DNA of 33,602 bases. It comes from Nitrospinae bacterium RIFCSPLOWO2_12_FULL_45_22. GTDB lineage: Bacteria > 2-12-FULL-45-22. Under the pieces are notes generated by a model. It was not told the DNA's origin and searched no databases. It saw only the letters and a program-made list of their open reading frames with translations. The position numbers and the translations under genes were made by a program. Location of the stretch: contig MHDQ01000011.1 of assembly GCA_001803565.1 (NCBI GenBank), positions 1 to 33,602 on the forward strand, given 5' to 3'. Numbering within the stretch: position 1 is the first letter of the stretch; the number at the start of each line of letters is the position of its first letter. Below, one piece after another: positions 1 to 9,026 of the stretch.

Positions 1-2212
1 AGAGGTCTTCTTTATTGCCGTTAAAAAAACTCTTACCAGCATAGTTATTAACATCACCATAAATATTTATATAATTAGAGTTAGGGTCTGGCTTATCAGA
101 GAGGGATAAACTTACAACAATCTTTTCCTTACCCTCTATCAGCCTTCTGTCTATAGGTATCTTATGCCAGGCGAGTATTTCTGGTATGCCTCCCTGGTAG
201 GTTTTCACAACCCTATCACCTACCTTTACTGTACAATTATATGTATGCACTGCCTTGGTTCCCATGAAGCTTGCCCCCTTCATCAAGATATTCAAGCTGA
301 CCTTATTGTAATTGCCGATATTATTGGGAAGAGACAGAATTTTCTCTATCCGGTCAGTAGTCTTAGAGATATAACAGCGCCAATCCTGGATACCATCGTC
401 ATCGCTTATAACAAGAGAGTTATCAGGCTTTTTTAACCAGGATAAGATGTCTTTAAAGCCTTTGAGGCTGTTAACCTTGTTGGATACTCTAATATCTTTA
501 TTTTTTGTCTTCTGTTGATTGTTATTTGGTTGAGTATTAAAGATATACCAATAATAGCCGAAGTCGGGCTCAGTTATGAATACCAGCCGTAAAGAGTCTT
601 TATTCAAGTAGCGTGGTCCGGCAAATGCTTGAGTGACGGCCTCCGTTCCCGCAGAAGGATTAATCTCTAAATAATCGGTAAGATATTTTATACCTTGAGA
701 CTTTACATAATCGGCTATGTTAAAACTCTGCATGACTTTAAAAAACATTCGATTATTTACTATTCCATCCAGGTTTATCACTTTCCTTTCTGAGAAATAT
801 CCCACTACACCGGCATTCCATGCGCCAATAATATCCTGCGGGTCAGTGTTGTTTCGCAACCATTGGGCTACATAATAAGAATTTAGATAAGTATAAGACG
901 TACTTGAATTTTCTCCCCGGTAAGAGTAGGTATAAAAACCTGAGAGTTGATAGAGTAATGAATAGAGGAAAGCTGCTAGCAAAACTCCTGCTGGCCATAA
1001 GGTCTTTTTGAGTATGGGTGTAAATATGGTCTCTATCAGAGAAAATAGCGCATAAGGAGCTAGCATCGCAAGAAGAAGATATTCGGGAACAAAGTAATAA
1101 CCCCGGCCTACAGCAATTACAAATTTTGTAGAATAGAGGAAATAGTGGATTGTTACAAAGAGGATAAAAAATCCGGCATGGCCGAAAATCTTAGCGGGTG
1201 GATGTTCTGTCTTTTTATTCGCACCGAATAGTTTCTCAATAAACTTTAATAAGGCTAATAGTACCGCGGCCAGGAAGATAAAAACCCAGATCTTATATAA
1301 GGTGTCAAGCGATAGATTATTGTTAAAGGGCCGGATAAGATCGCAAAGATAGGTAAAGACATCATTGATAGGGTCATCCCATAAGAGAGATTTCAGCGCA
1401 ACCTTGGCTGCCCCTGAAGAGAAATATCCACCCAATCCACCAACTGTTCCCCTGCCGAGCCAGAACTTTACCTGGCCGCTTATGGGAGTTAAAAGGCCGA
1501 AACCAAGCCAATTCCAACAGAGATAAGGCAATACCGTTACAAATGATGCTATAGCAAACGAGGTTAATTTCAGTATACGCTTGTTTAAAGGTTCTTCTGT
1601 CTTCTGAAGGGCTAAGCATAAAAAGGCGGTTATGAAAAGAAAAAAGGCATCCACCCGTGCCAGGAAGGTAATGCCTACCAAGAACCCGAAAAAATAAAGA
1701 GAGGGAGAACTCCGTTGAGAAAAAGGTTTAAATTTTAAGTAATATAATAGGGTAGCGGAAAGGGTAAAGGCATAGATACTATTTTCCATGCCAGAGATAC
1801 CCAACATCATTAGTCGTGGGCTGAGTAGCCACAGGGCAGCAGCGGCCAGGGCAACCATCCAATGACTGACGGATATGACAATACGATAAAGGAAATACCC
1901 GACAAAGACATGAAATAATGCAGCCAGGGTGAGGGCCAGATGGACAAACTGTTCTTTGTCAGAGCTAATCCACCATAAGGGTACTAATAGGAACTGCCAG
2001 AGGGGTTGATAGCCATTGGTTTCATTTATACCATCAAAGCTGCTACCCTGGCCTGAAGCCATGTTATATGCGATCTGGAAATAGTAGTAGCTGTCATCTA
2101 AGGTTATATCCCGGACCAGGATCTCTATATCTGACCAGGCAAAAAAAAGCTGACTGGCCAACCCCAGGATTAAAATAGCACTAAGTAATATTCTCTGGAA
2201 GCACTTGTTCAT
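1..2212 (-). CDS. Polytopic membrane glycosyltransferase, GT39/ArnT-like (dolichyl-phosphate-mannose mannosyltransferase-like), C-terminus cut by window edge
   Basis: Minus-strand frame open from ATG at 2212 to the window edge (so missing from the ORF track): MNKCFQRILLSAILILGLASQLFFAWSDIEILVRDITLDDSYYYFQIAYNMASGQGSSFDGINETNGYQPLWQFLLVPLWW... Acidic DD motif after TM1, NGYQPLW motif, many TM stretches. Confidence 0.85.
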   Translation of the reverse strand, partial: MNKCFQRILLSAILILGLASQLFFAWSDIEILVRDITLDDSYYYFQIAYNMASGQGSSFDGINETNGYQPLWQFLLVPLWWISSDKEQFVHLALTLAALFHVFVGYFLYRIVISVSHWMVALAAAALWLLSPRLMMLGISGMENSIYAFTLSATLLYYLKFKPFSQRSSPSLYFFGFLVGITFLARVDAFFLFITAFLCLALQKTEEPLNKRILKLTSFAIASFVTVLPYLCWNWLGFGLLTPISGQVKFWLGRGTVGGLGGYFSSGAAKVALKSLLWDDPINDVFTYLCDLIRPFNNNLSLDTLYKIWVFIFLAAVLLALLKFIEKLFGANKKTEHPPAKIFGHAGFFILFVTIHYFLYSTKFVIAVGRGYYFVPEYLLLAMLAPYALFSLIETIFTPILKKTLWPAGVLLAAFLYSLLYQLSGFYTYSYRGENSSTSYTYLNSYYVAQWLRNNTDPQDIIGAWNAGVVGYFSERKVINLDGIVNNRMFFKVMQSFNIADYVKSQGIKYLTDYLEINPSAGTEAVTQAFAGPRYLNKDSLRLVFITEPDFGYYWYIFNTQPNNNQQKTKNKDIRVSNKVNSLKGFKDILSWLKKPDNSLVISDDDGIQDWRCYISKTTDRIEKILSLPNNIGNYNKVSLNILMKGASFMGTKAVHTYNCTVKVGDRVVKTYQGGIPEILAWHKIPIDRRLIEGKEKIVVSLSLSDKPDPNSNYINIYGDVNNYAGKSFFNGNKEDL

Positions 2213-2225
2213 AATGATAAGATTA

Positions 2226-2359
2226 TATAGTAAACGACCAAATAAAGTTGTCATTTCGACCAAAGGGAGAAATCTTCTATACCGTTAAAATGCAAGCTTC
2301 CTCGTTTCGCTCGGAATGACAGCTTACAAATGTCAACTTACTTAATTCGTTCACTATAG
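2226..2359. repeat. Intergenic inverted-repeat element E1 (GTCATTTCGACC...GGAATGACAG type)
   Basis: Left TATAGTAAACGACCAAATAAAGTTGTCATTTCGACCAAAGGGAGAAATCTT; right arm reverse-complements to ACTATAGTGAACGAATTAAGTAAGTTGACATTTGTAAGCTGTCATTCCGAGCGAAACGAGGA. Confidence 0.65.
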
Positions 2360-2537
2360 TTACGATAGCCCATTTTGTGCTTATCCTATGCCTCATTATA
2401 TCTGGACTGAAGGGGACTCTTCAAGTAACATTATTTATTCTCCTTTTCAATTTGCTTGAAAATCATCCCTTAGAGAGTTAAATTACCTTTGAGATTATGC
2501 ACGAGGATAGACTAACTATTCAGGAGGAGAGATACAG

Positions 2538-3116
2538 ATTAAAGCCAGCTCAAACAGAGAAAACAAGATAATCCTTTCACTAATTATATTTGCCGTCCTT
2601 CTATCCCTCTGGCTGGCAGGACAAGGTAATGAAATTATTGCCCCCGCAGAGGTACGAACAGACGATGGCGCTCATGAATGGGCTAGTTATTTGGCAGATG
2701 CCAAGAATACTATACAAAAAGAACTTATCCTACTGGACCATGTAGTAGAATACCACCGGGTCTTTCTCAAGATCTTTATGAATGGGGCTAACGGATACAA
2801 TCCTGAACAGAGACATACTTATGACCTTGTTGTTAGGGTAGATGACCGAATAGTGAAAGTTTTTTTCGGAGGGGTACCACCTATCGCTGACTGGTACCTA
2901 ATACCCCTTCCGTTGGATATTATCCAGGGTAAGCAAAAGATAGTTGTTTCCCTCTCGGTAACAGGTAGTCCAGATGCAGGCCATAATTATGCTGTTATCT
3001 ATGGTGATGCCAATGCGGCCACCCGCTTTAGCAGCTTCAATGGCCAAAAGGCTGATTTGTCGCTCTATGACGGGATACAAACCGGCGAATATATGATCAG
3101 ATTGGAATATCAATAG
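2538..3116 (+). CDS. Small exported/anchored protein with a domain homologous to the C-terminal domain of the adjacent GT39-like protein; probable non-AUG start
   Basis: Frame open from the stop at 2508-2510. AGGAGG at 2522-2527, then ATA(2532)/ATT(2538). N-terminus KASSNRENKIILSLIIFAVLLSLWLAGQ is signal-anchor-like. The ORF track begins only at TTG 2691, but homology to the GT39 C-terminal domain starts upstream (DDGAHEW). Confidence 0.7.
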   Translation: MKASSNRENKIILSLIIFAVLLSLWLAGQGNEIIAPAEVRTDDGAHEWASYLADAKNTIQKELILLDHVVEYHRVFLKIFMNGANGYNPEQRHTYDLVVRVDDRIVKVFFGGVPPIADWYLIPLPLDIIQGKQKIVVSLSVTGSPDAGHNYAVIYGDANAATRFSSFNGQKADLSLYDGIQTGEYMIRLEYQ

Positions 3117-3142
3117 CTTTTGTCTTCAGAAGGGGCAATAAC

Positions 3143-3289
3143 TTGACTTTGTCACATTTGCCATGCCATTCTGAGCGAAGCGAAGAATCTTGTTATCGAA
3201 AAGCTAAGACCCTTCGCGGAGTTTACCATGAGCACAGTGAAGGGCTCAGGGTGACAAACGTGGCATCCAAATTAATGTGACTAAGTCAA
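3143..3289. repeat. Intergenic inverted-repeat element E2 (ATTCTGAGCGAAGCGAAGAATCT core)
   Basis: Left tip TTGACTTTGTCACATT (3143-3158), right tip AATGTGACTAAGTCAA (3274-3289), 15/16 complementary. Core CCATTCTGAGCGAAGCGAAGAATCTT...AAGGGCTCAGGGTGACA. Confidence 0.8.
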
Positions 3290-4732
3290 AATAAGGTTTT
3301 TCCTAAAATATCCTTTCAATTTATACCAGAGCATCTGCAGGCCAGCCCGGGCCTGGCGTTTGAACTCAGACCAGGACTTGACCTTCTTCAGCCTTTGCCA
3401 GACATATTGTGGTCTTAGGTAAAAGGAGTTATAGGCACGGGTTAAGAGGGTTACCATCTCTTCACGAGAATAGAGATCAGAGGCTATGGGTACAGGTGCT
3501 TTATAGTCCGGATTTTGGGCAAATCTTTTCCATAAGTCTTCAACCCTTCCTTGTTCTACTGCTTCCTGATAGATTTTGGTAGCCGGATAAAAGACGGTAA
3601 TGGCGTACTGGACAAAATCTGGATGGAGTTTTTTTGCTAGCTCTATAGTCTTTTGCATCTGTTCCCTGGTTTCGCCGGGATAACCCAGCATAAAATCGGC
3701 CAGGGTAGCCAATTTATATTTTTTGGCCAGCTTGAATGCCTGATATACCTGCTCTAAAGTAATCTTTTTATTCATCGCCTGAAGTATCTCCGGAGAGGCA
3801 CTCTCCACGCCAAATTGTATCCGACTACAACCAGCCTCTTTCAGGTGCCGGATAACCTCTTCATCAATGGTATCCACCCGCGAGCGTATATCAAAGATAA
3901 TATCCAGTTTTCTCTCCATTATTTCCTGACATATTGCTATCACCCTCTCTTTATTGACCGTAAAGATCTCATCAAAAAAGAAAAATTCTTTAATGCCCAT
4001 AGCTACACAGGCCTGGATTTCGTCTATTATATTAGCAACCGACCGCAACCGGAGCTTACCATCAAAGGGTATATAGCAAAAGGTGCAACGATAAGGACAC
4101 CCCCGGCTGGCCATAAGGGTAGTACTGATATTGTCTTTCCCAATAAGGGAATGGTATTTATGAAAAGGGGTAAGGTAACGGGCCGGGAAAGGTAGGGCAT
4201 CTAAATCCTTTATCCAGTTGATCCGTGGTGAGACAATAATTTCTCCGTCTCGCTGAAAGACAATCCCGTCAAGGCATGCAGGATCACTATCCTGTTCCAG
4301 ACAATGGAGAAGGTTAACCACATTCTCTTCGCCTTCCCCCAGGATCACATAATCTATCTCAGGCAAAGCGGCGGTCTCCTGGGGATAGATCTGGGCATGG
4401 GGTCCACCAGCAATAACCAGGATATTGATATTCACCTCTTTTACCGCCTTAGCCGTCTTGTAAGCCATACTCAGGGCTACAGAAGAGGTATAGATCCCTA
4501 CCAGGTCAGGATTCTTCTGCCTAACTTCTTGCTGGATCGCCTCATAGCTCATCCCCTCCACATCGGCATCTAACACCTCTACCTTATGCGAAGAGTTTGC
4601 CTCTACTGCTGCAGCCACATAAAGTAACCCCAATGGGGGGTAAAAGCCAAACGCTATATCTTTAAGGAAGTCGGCTGCCACCAGAGAAAACATAGACCTT
4701 TCATAAGGCGGATTGAGCAGCAGCAGATACAT
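3281..4732 (-). CDS. B12-binding domain radical SAM protein
   Basis: N-terminal cobalamin-binding-like region (LLLLNPPYERS...YPPLGLLYVAAAVE), radical SAM motif MASRGCPYRCTFCYIPF, LGYPGET motif. Confidence 0.9.
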   Translation of the reverse strand: MYLLLLNPPYERSMFSLVAADFLKDIAFGFYPPLGLLYVAAAVEANSSHKVEVLDADVEGMSYEAIQQEVRQKNPDLVGIYTSSVALSMAYKTAKAVKEVNINILVIAGGPHAQIYPQETAALPEIDYVILGEGEENVVNLLHCLEQDSDPACLDGIVFQRDGEIIVSPRINWIKDLDALPFPARYLTPFHKYHSLIGKDNISTTLMASRGCPYRCTFCYIPFDGKLRLRSVANIIDEIQACVAMGIKEFFFFDEIFTVNKERVIAICQEIMERKLDIIFDIRSRVDTIDEEVIRHLKEAGCSRIQFGVESASPEILQAMNKKITLEQVYQAFKLAKKYKLATLADFMLGYPGETREQMQKTIELAKKLHPDFVQYAITVFYPATKIYQEAVEQGRVEDLWKRFAQNPDYKAPVPIASDLYSREEMVTLLTRAYNSFYLRPQYVWQRLKKVKSWSEFKRQARAGLQMLWYKLKGYFRKNLILT

Positions 4733-5104
4733 TTATATGCTCCCCCGATCTTTTTTCTCCATTAGAATCTCTATCTCTTTCTCCAATAAGGCATACCTCT
4801 GGGTTAACTCTCTATGTCTTTCCGAGAGTCGAGAAAAGCCTACCGTGAGCATCAAGAGCAACGAAAGGATAAATATTATCCCTAATAGAAATAAGGCATT
4901 AGAGGGGGCCTTTATCCCCATAGCATAGGCTATCCCCCTGGCCACTGGCGGGAAACAGGCTACCAGGAGAAAGATAAGACTGGTAGCCAGCCAGAGCAGG
5001 GCATAGCGCAAAGAGAGATGCTCATTCCTTACCAGGTATATTATAATAGTCAAAAAGCCCACACCTAAAAGAATAGAGAAGATATATAGTTTGAGATCAA
5101 TCAT
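4733..5104 (-). CDS. DUF2304 family small membrane protein
   Basis: MIDLKLYIFSILLGVGFLTIIIYLVRNEHLSLRYALLWLATSLIFLLVACFPP...; three hydrophobic segments; next to a GT2, as is usual for DUF2304. Confidence 0.75.
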   Translation of the reverse strand: MIDLKLYIFSILLGVGFLTIIIYLVRNEHLSLRYALLWLATSLIFLLVACFPPVARGIAYAMGIKAPSNALFLLGIIFILSLLLMLTVGFSRLSERHRELTQRYALLEKEIEILMEKKDRGSI

Positions 5105-5113
5105 CTTCGCCCA

Positions 5114-5809
5114 TTACCCTCGCATTTTGTCAATAATAATAGCTAGAGTAACCTTTATCATATAATAGATGGCTGACATGGGATTGATAGAGGATTTACC
5201 CAAGGCCCTTTCTTTCATTTCCACCGGTATTTCTTTAGTGATAAAACCCTTCCGGGCGAGCATAACCAGGGCTTCTGGCTCGGGGTAGTCTGGAGGATAT
5301 CGCTGGGCAAACAAGGCAATAACTTCCTTATTTACGGCCCGGAATCCCGAGGTAGGATCAGTGAAGCTCTGCCCGGTAGTTAATCCTATCAACCAGGAAA
5401 GATACCTGATCCCCATCCTCCGAAAGAAACTAGACTGGAATCCGCTTTTGTTGATATAGCGTGAGCCGATAACAACCTGGGCCTCACCTGCCAATATAGG
5501 TTCTACAAGGCTTTTGATATAACTGGCATCATGCTGCCCATCGCCATCTACCTGAACCGCTATCTCATACCCTTTACTGGCAGCATATTTATACCCGGTC
5601 TGGACTGTGGTTCCAATCCCCATATTATATGGCAGATTAATATGCGGGATATGTCTCTCTTTCAGGATAGCAAGGGTATGATCCGAAGAGCCATCATTAA
5701 TTACCAAAACATCGTCAGAAGGGGCTTCTTTCTTTAAGTTATCAATTACCGAGGCGATATTTTCTTGTTCGTTATAGGCGGGAATTATTATCAAGATCCG
5801 TTTCGACAT
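5114..5809 (-). CDS. Glycosyltransferase family 2 (DPM1/DPG synthase-like)
   Basis: ILIIIPAYNEQENIASVIDNL...VLVINDGSSDHT...VQVDGDGQHD...SGFRAVNKEVI. Confidence 0.9.
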   Translation of the reverse strand: MSKRILIIIPAYNEQENIASVIDNLKKEAPSDDVLVINDGSSDHTLAILKERHIPHINLPYNMGIGTTVQTGYKYAASKGYEIAVQVDGDGQHDASYIKSLVEPILAGEAQVVIGSRYINKSGFQSSFFRRMGIRYLSWLIGLTTGQSFTDPTSGFRAVNKEVIALFAQRYPPDYPEPEALVMLARKGFITKEIPVEMKERALGKSSINPMSAIYYMIKVTLAIIIDKMRG

Positions 5810-5847
5810 TGCTCTGAAAGCCCTTTGACTAGGTTAGAAAACCCTAC

Positions 5848-6858
5848 TTATCTATTGGCGGTACATTCCTGTCTAGGCGATTTTCTTTTTTGTCTATCCA
5901 ATAGCCAGAATCGCAGAATCCCTACTGCCATCCCTAAGCTCCGGGCAAACCCCCGGGAAAAATTTATGGGTATGATCATAAGATATTTGTATTGCCTTTT
6001 GCGGGCGGCTATTTTAGCTGCTAGGGGGATTTGAAAAATTAGTCCGAGGGTAGAAAGTATCAATAAAATTTGATCAACAGGCGATAACCAAACAAAAGGA
6101 ACCAGCCCAAAAGTTAACAAAAAGCAGGGGGGTTGGATAAAATCAAATAAGCCACTATAATCATCCCCTCGCATCATCCCCGGATGGTCTTGGTAAAGCT
6201 TCACTCGCCAATAACCATGCCAGAATTGATGTCTTAGGTACCGGAGAAAATTGCTTGGGTGATAGTGAAAAACCAGGGCCTCCTTTTCAAAATATAAACT
6301 ATATCCTGCTTTAATTAGTCTATAGCACAGGTCATTATCTTCTCCACTGGCCTGGGTATACTCTTCATTAAAGCCTCCTATTTTTTCTAGTAATCTTTTA
6401 GGCACTGAAAGGTTATATGATCCGAGGGCCTTGGCCCTTTTAGGCATTTGTTCATGCCTTAATAAAATTTCTTGATGGATACAGGCAGCTAATAAGTTCT
6501 CTTCGTTAGCTATGCTATAACTCCCCCCAACCGCACCAACATCTTTAGCATTAAAATTCCTTACCAGCTTCTGTACCCAATCGTTATGAGGAATACAATC
6601 AGAGTCAGTAAAGCAGATGATATCTCCCTGGGCAGCTTCCCAGCCAGTATTTCTAGCTTTTGCCGGGCCACTGTTTTCCTGAAAGATGTATCCCACTGGA
6701 TAACTTCTCACTATTTTTTGTGTATCATCCGTTGAGCCGTCGTCTACTATAATTACTTCTATTTCTCCCTGGTCATATATTTGTTGCAGGCATGCTTCTA
6801 TGGCTTGGGCAATGGTCTTTTGAGAATTAAAGGCTGGAATGACAATAGAAATATTCAC
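5848..6858 (-). CDS. Glycosyltransferase family 2 with C-terminal membrane segments
   Basis: ISIVIPAFNSQKTIAQAIEACLQQ...VIIVDDGSTDDT...FTDSDCIPHNDWV...GEDNDLCYRLIKAGY. Confidence 0.9.
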   Translation of the reverse strand: MNISIVIPAFNSQKTIAQAIEACLQQIYDQGEIEVIIVDDGSTDDTQKIVRSYPVGYIFQENSGPAKARNTGWEAAQGDIICFTDSDCIPHNDWVQKLVRNFNAKDVGAVGGSYSIANEENLLAACIHQEILLRHEQMPKRAKALGSYNLSVPKRLLEKIGGFNEEYTQASGEDNDLCYRLIKAGYSLYFEKEALVFHYHPSNFLRYLRHQFWHGYWRVKLYQDHPGMMRGDDYSGLFDFIQPPCFLLTFGLVPFVWLSPVDQILLILSTLGLIFQIPLAAKIAARKRQYKYLMIIPINFSRGFARSLGMAVGILRFWLLDRQKRKSPRQECTANR

Positions 6859-6860
6859 TC

Positions 6861-8270
6861 TTATTTTTGAATTAATAACCTAATCAGTTTAGTTAAATTG
6901 GCCCAGAAGATACGGGGCTGGAAAAAAAATTCTTTCAAGCCAGTAATAAAATATCCGGGCCTAAAATAAAACTTGCGGTAAGCTGTTCCCACTGAATTTT
7001 TCATTTCTTCAGCCGATAAGTTTTCATATTCAAAAATAGGCTGCATCGGCATAAAATCTGACCAATCTCTAGTTAATAATCTGTTTTCTCGGCTTAGAAT
7101 TTCATAAAATTTTGTCCCGGGGAAAGGGACTGCACTACTGAACTGAACGGTAGTTGGGTTTAATCTTTTGGCAAGATCAATAGTTTCCCGGATAGTCTCC
7201 TTTGTTTCCCCCGGCAGGCCAAAGACAAAGGTAGCATGTACATGAAAACCTATTTTTTTCATTAGTGAAATTGCTTGCTTTACCTCAGAGAGGGCATACC
7301 CTTTTTTTGTCTTATCTAAAATTTGTTGGCTACCGCTTTCTACCCCAACCTTCAGGAGATAACACCCTGCTTTTCTGAGCTTATGCAAAAAGTCTTCACC
7401 CCTATCATCCGCCCTGGCATAACACGCCCAATCCAGCTTCAATCCACTGTTAATCATCTCATCACAGACTTCTAAGGCATGTTTCTTGTCGGCAGTAAAG
7501 GTATCATCATTGAACAGTATACTTCTAAAGTTGTATTGCTGGATGATATTTTTTATTTCCTCTGTGATATTTTTGGCTGACCTTAGCCGATATTTCCTTC
7601 CGGTTAAGACTTGAGGCCAGTTACAGAATATGCACTTATAGGGACATCCCCGTCCACCCAAAATAAAGGTAAAAGGGTTTTTTAAAATAGGATCAAAATA
7701 TTTATAGTTAGGCAAGAGGTCCCGGGCTGGAAAAGGTAGGAGGTCCAGATTTTCCAAATATTCCCTGTTTTCATTTCTTATAATTACTCCATTATCAGCA
7801 CGGTAAGCAATACCTTTAGTGCCATTAGGCCCTTTAGAAATATATTCTTCTAAAGAAATTTCATACTCCCCTATTACCACAGCATCGAGGGGTTCTTGGG
7901 TTAAAGACTCTTCTGGTAAGGCTGACACATGGGGCCCTAAAAAGATTATTTTAGCTGCCCCTAACCTAGACTTTATCAGTTTGCTAACCTCGGCATCGTT
8001 ATAAAACGAAGGGGTAGAGGTTTCAAAGACTATACATTGTGGGTTTATGGCTGTTATTTCCTCCAGGAAAGCATCAACCGCCTTCCTCTCTACTACGGGA
8101 TCAAGCAGGAATATTTCGTGCCCTTTTGATCGGAGATAAGAAGCCGCATAAGCTAACAACAACGGGGGATGCAGAACCGGCGTAGCATAATTAAAGGTAG
8201 GGAACCGAATCGGCCGATTAAAGCTTCCTATGTTTTTAAATGTTGGAGGATTAGCCAATAAAACTTTCAT
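6861..8270 (-). CDS. B12-binding domain radical SAM protein (paralogue of 3281..4732)
   Basis: MKVLLANPPTFKN...HPPLLLAYAASYLRSKGHEIFLLDP...LGGRGCPYKCIFCNWPQ...FGLPGET. Confidence 0.9.
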   Translation of the reverse strand: MKVLLANPPTFKNIGSFNRPIRFPTFNYATPVLHPPLLLAYAASYLRSKGHEIFLLDPVVERKAVDAFLEEITAINPQCIVFETSTPSFYNDAEVSKLIKSRLGAAKIIFLGPHVSALPEESLTQEPLDAVVIGEYEISLEEYISKGPNGTKGIAYRADNGVIIRNENREYLENLDLLPFPARDLLPNYKYFDPILKNPFTFILGGRGCPYKCIFCNWPQVLTGRKYRLRSAKNITEEIKNIIQQYNFRSILFNDDTFTADKKHALEVCDEMINSGLKLDWACYARADDRGEDFLHKLRKAGCYLLKVGVESGSQQILDKTKKGYALSEVKQAISLMKKIGFHVHATFVFGLPGETKETIRETIDLAKRLNPTTVQFSSAVPFPGTKFYEILSRENRLLTRDWSDFMPMQPIFEYENLSAEEMKNSVGTAYRKFYFRPGYFITGLKEFFFQPRIFWANLTKLIRLLIQK

Positions 8271-8319
8271 TATAGGTTATCAGCCTCACTTGTTCTAATT
8301 CTAATGCTCTACTATTAGG

Positions 8320-8385
8320 TTAAAGTTTTTTTAAATCGTCTTTATCAAAGAGAGCAACTAAAGGGCCTGTATCAATGGCAATCAC
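8320..8385 (-). pseudogene. Truncated PIN-domain (VapC-like) toxin N-terminus
   Basis: GTG ATT GCC ATT GAT ACA GGC CCT TTA GTT GCT CTC TTT GAT AAA GAC GAT TTA AAA AAA CTT TAA = (M)IAIDTGPLVALFDKDDLKKL*; overlaps the preceding TGA (GTGA). Confidence 0.6.
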
Positions 8386-8572
8386 AGATCATGTCTCTCC
8401 TTTATTCGTTTGATGAGCTCTTCTCGGTGGTTAAGGGATAGATTACCTTTACCGCTACCAGATATCTCAGAATAGTTTCTGGCATATATTTCAATTTGTT
8501 CACCTTCAGCCGTTTTGCCACCTGGTTAAGCTGCTCCCCTGTCTCTTTATCCAATCGGATACTAACAGGCAT
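8382..8572 (-). pseudogene. Frame-disrupted RHH-type antitoxin relic
   Basis: ATG at 8572 gives MPVSIRLDKETGEQLNQVAKRLKVNK, then a second frame gives EQIEIYARNYSEISGSGKGNLSLNHREELIKRIKERHDL* ending at 8382. Confidence 0.6.
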
Positions 8573-8740
8573 TGATCCTTCCTCCTCCTTTATCTTGCTT
8601 GATTGCTGCTCCTTTGACCTTCATCCCATCATTCATAACGAGGCTATTTTTTTTGTATCCCAAAATTGTATTACAAAGCAGGCCTGTTTGCCAATCCCGG
8701 AAACCTATAAAGATGTATACGATCCCTTGAAAACAAAGAA

Positions 8741-8821
8741 TGGTCTGGATAGGCAAAAGCGGAAACTTTAGGTTTTCCTTAAAATTTAATCCGAAGGTTA
8801 TGATAAACAATATCCAGACCA
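8741..8821. repeat. Inverted repeat, 11-bp arms
   Basis: TGGTCTGGATA (8741-8751) and TATCCAGACCA (8811-8821), perfect complements. Confidence 0.6.
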
Positions 8822-8942
8822 CATTAAAATTTTTAACCGTAAATATCATTGGAAGTATACTCTACAGGATATAAGGCAACCTTGTTAATTTATTTAGGTA
8901 TGCACTTGACTCCAGTAACCATCCCGTGTATAACCTCCATGT

Positions 8943-9026
8943 ATGGAGGACTACCCGAAAACCTTGCTGGAATTTGCAGAACGCTTTGCCACTGAAAAGG
9001 CATGTGTTGAATATGTAGGGTTAACC
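8943..9026 (+). pseudogene. N-terminal fragment of IS1595/ISXO2-like transposase, in frame with glgB
   Basis: [28 protein letters not shown] resembles IS1595-type N-termini (M-E-[DE]-Y-P-[KR]-T-L-L-E-F-x-x-R-F-x-T-E-x-A-C-x-x-Y); then changes abruptly to GlgB-type sequence. Confidence 0.65.

Noticed and set aside
164-436. Plus-strand 90-aa ORF
   Set aside because: Antisense to the open GT39 frame, whose tail has a clear paralogue; no coding signal of its own.
2898-3113. Minus-strand 71-aa ORF
   Set aside because: Shadow of the plus-strand domain protein, which is supported by homology.
3815-4573. Plus-strand ORFs inside the radical SAM gene
   Set aside because: Antisense shadows of a well-supported CDS; the same applies to the many ORFs opposite glgB, malQ, lolE, clpC, bamA, lpxD and uvrB.
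8496-8849. ORFs 8496..8771 (+) and 8562..8849 (-)
   Set aside because: Overlap each other and the antitoxin relic; no recognisable motif. Cannot exclude a decayed gene.
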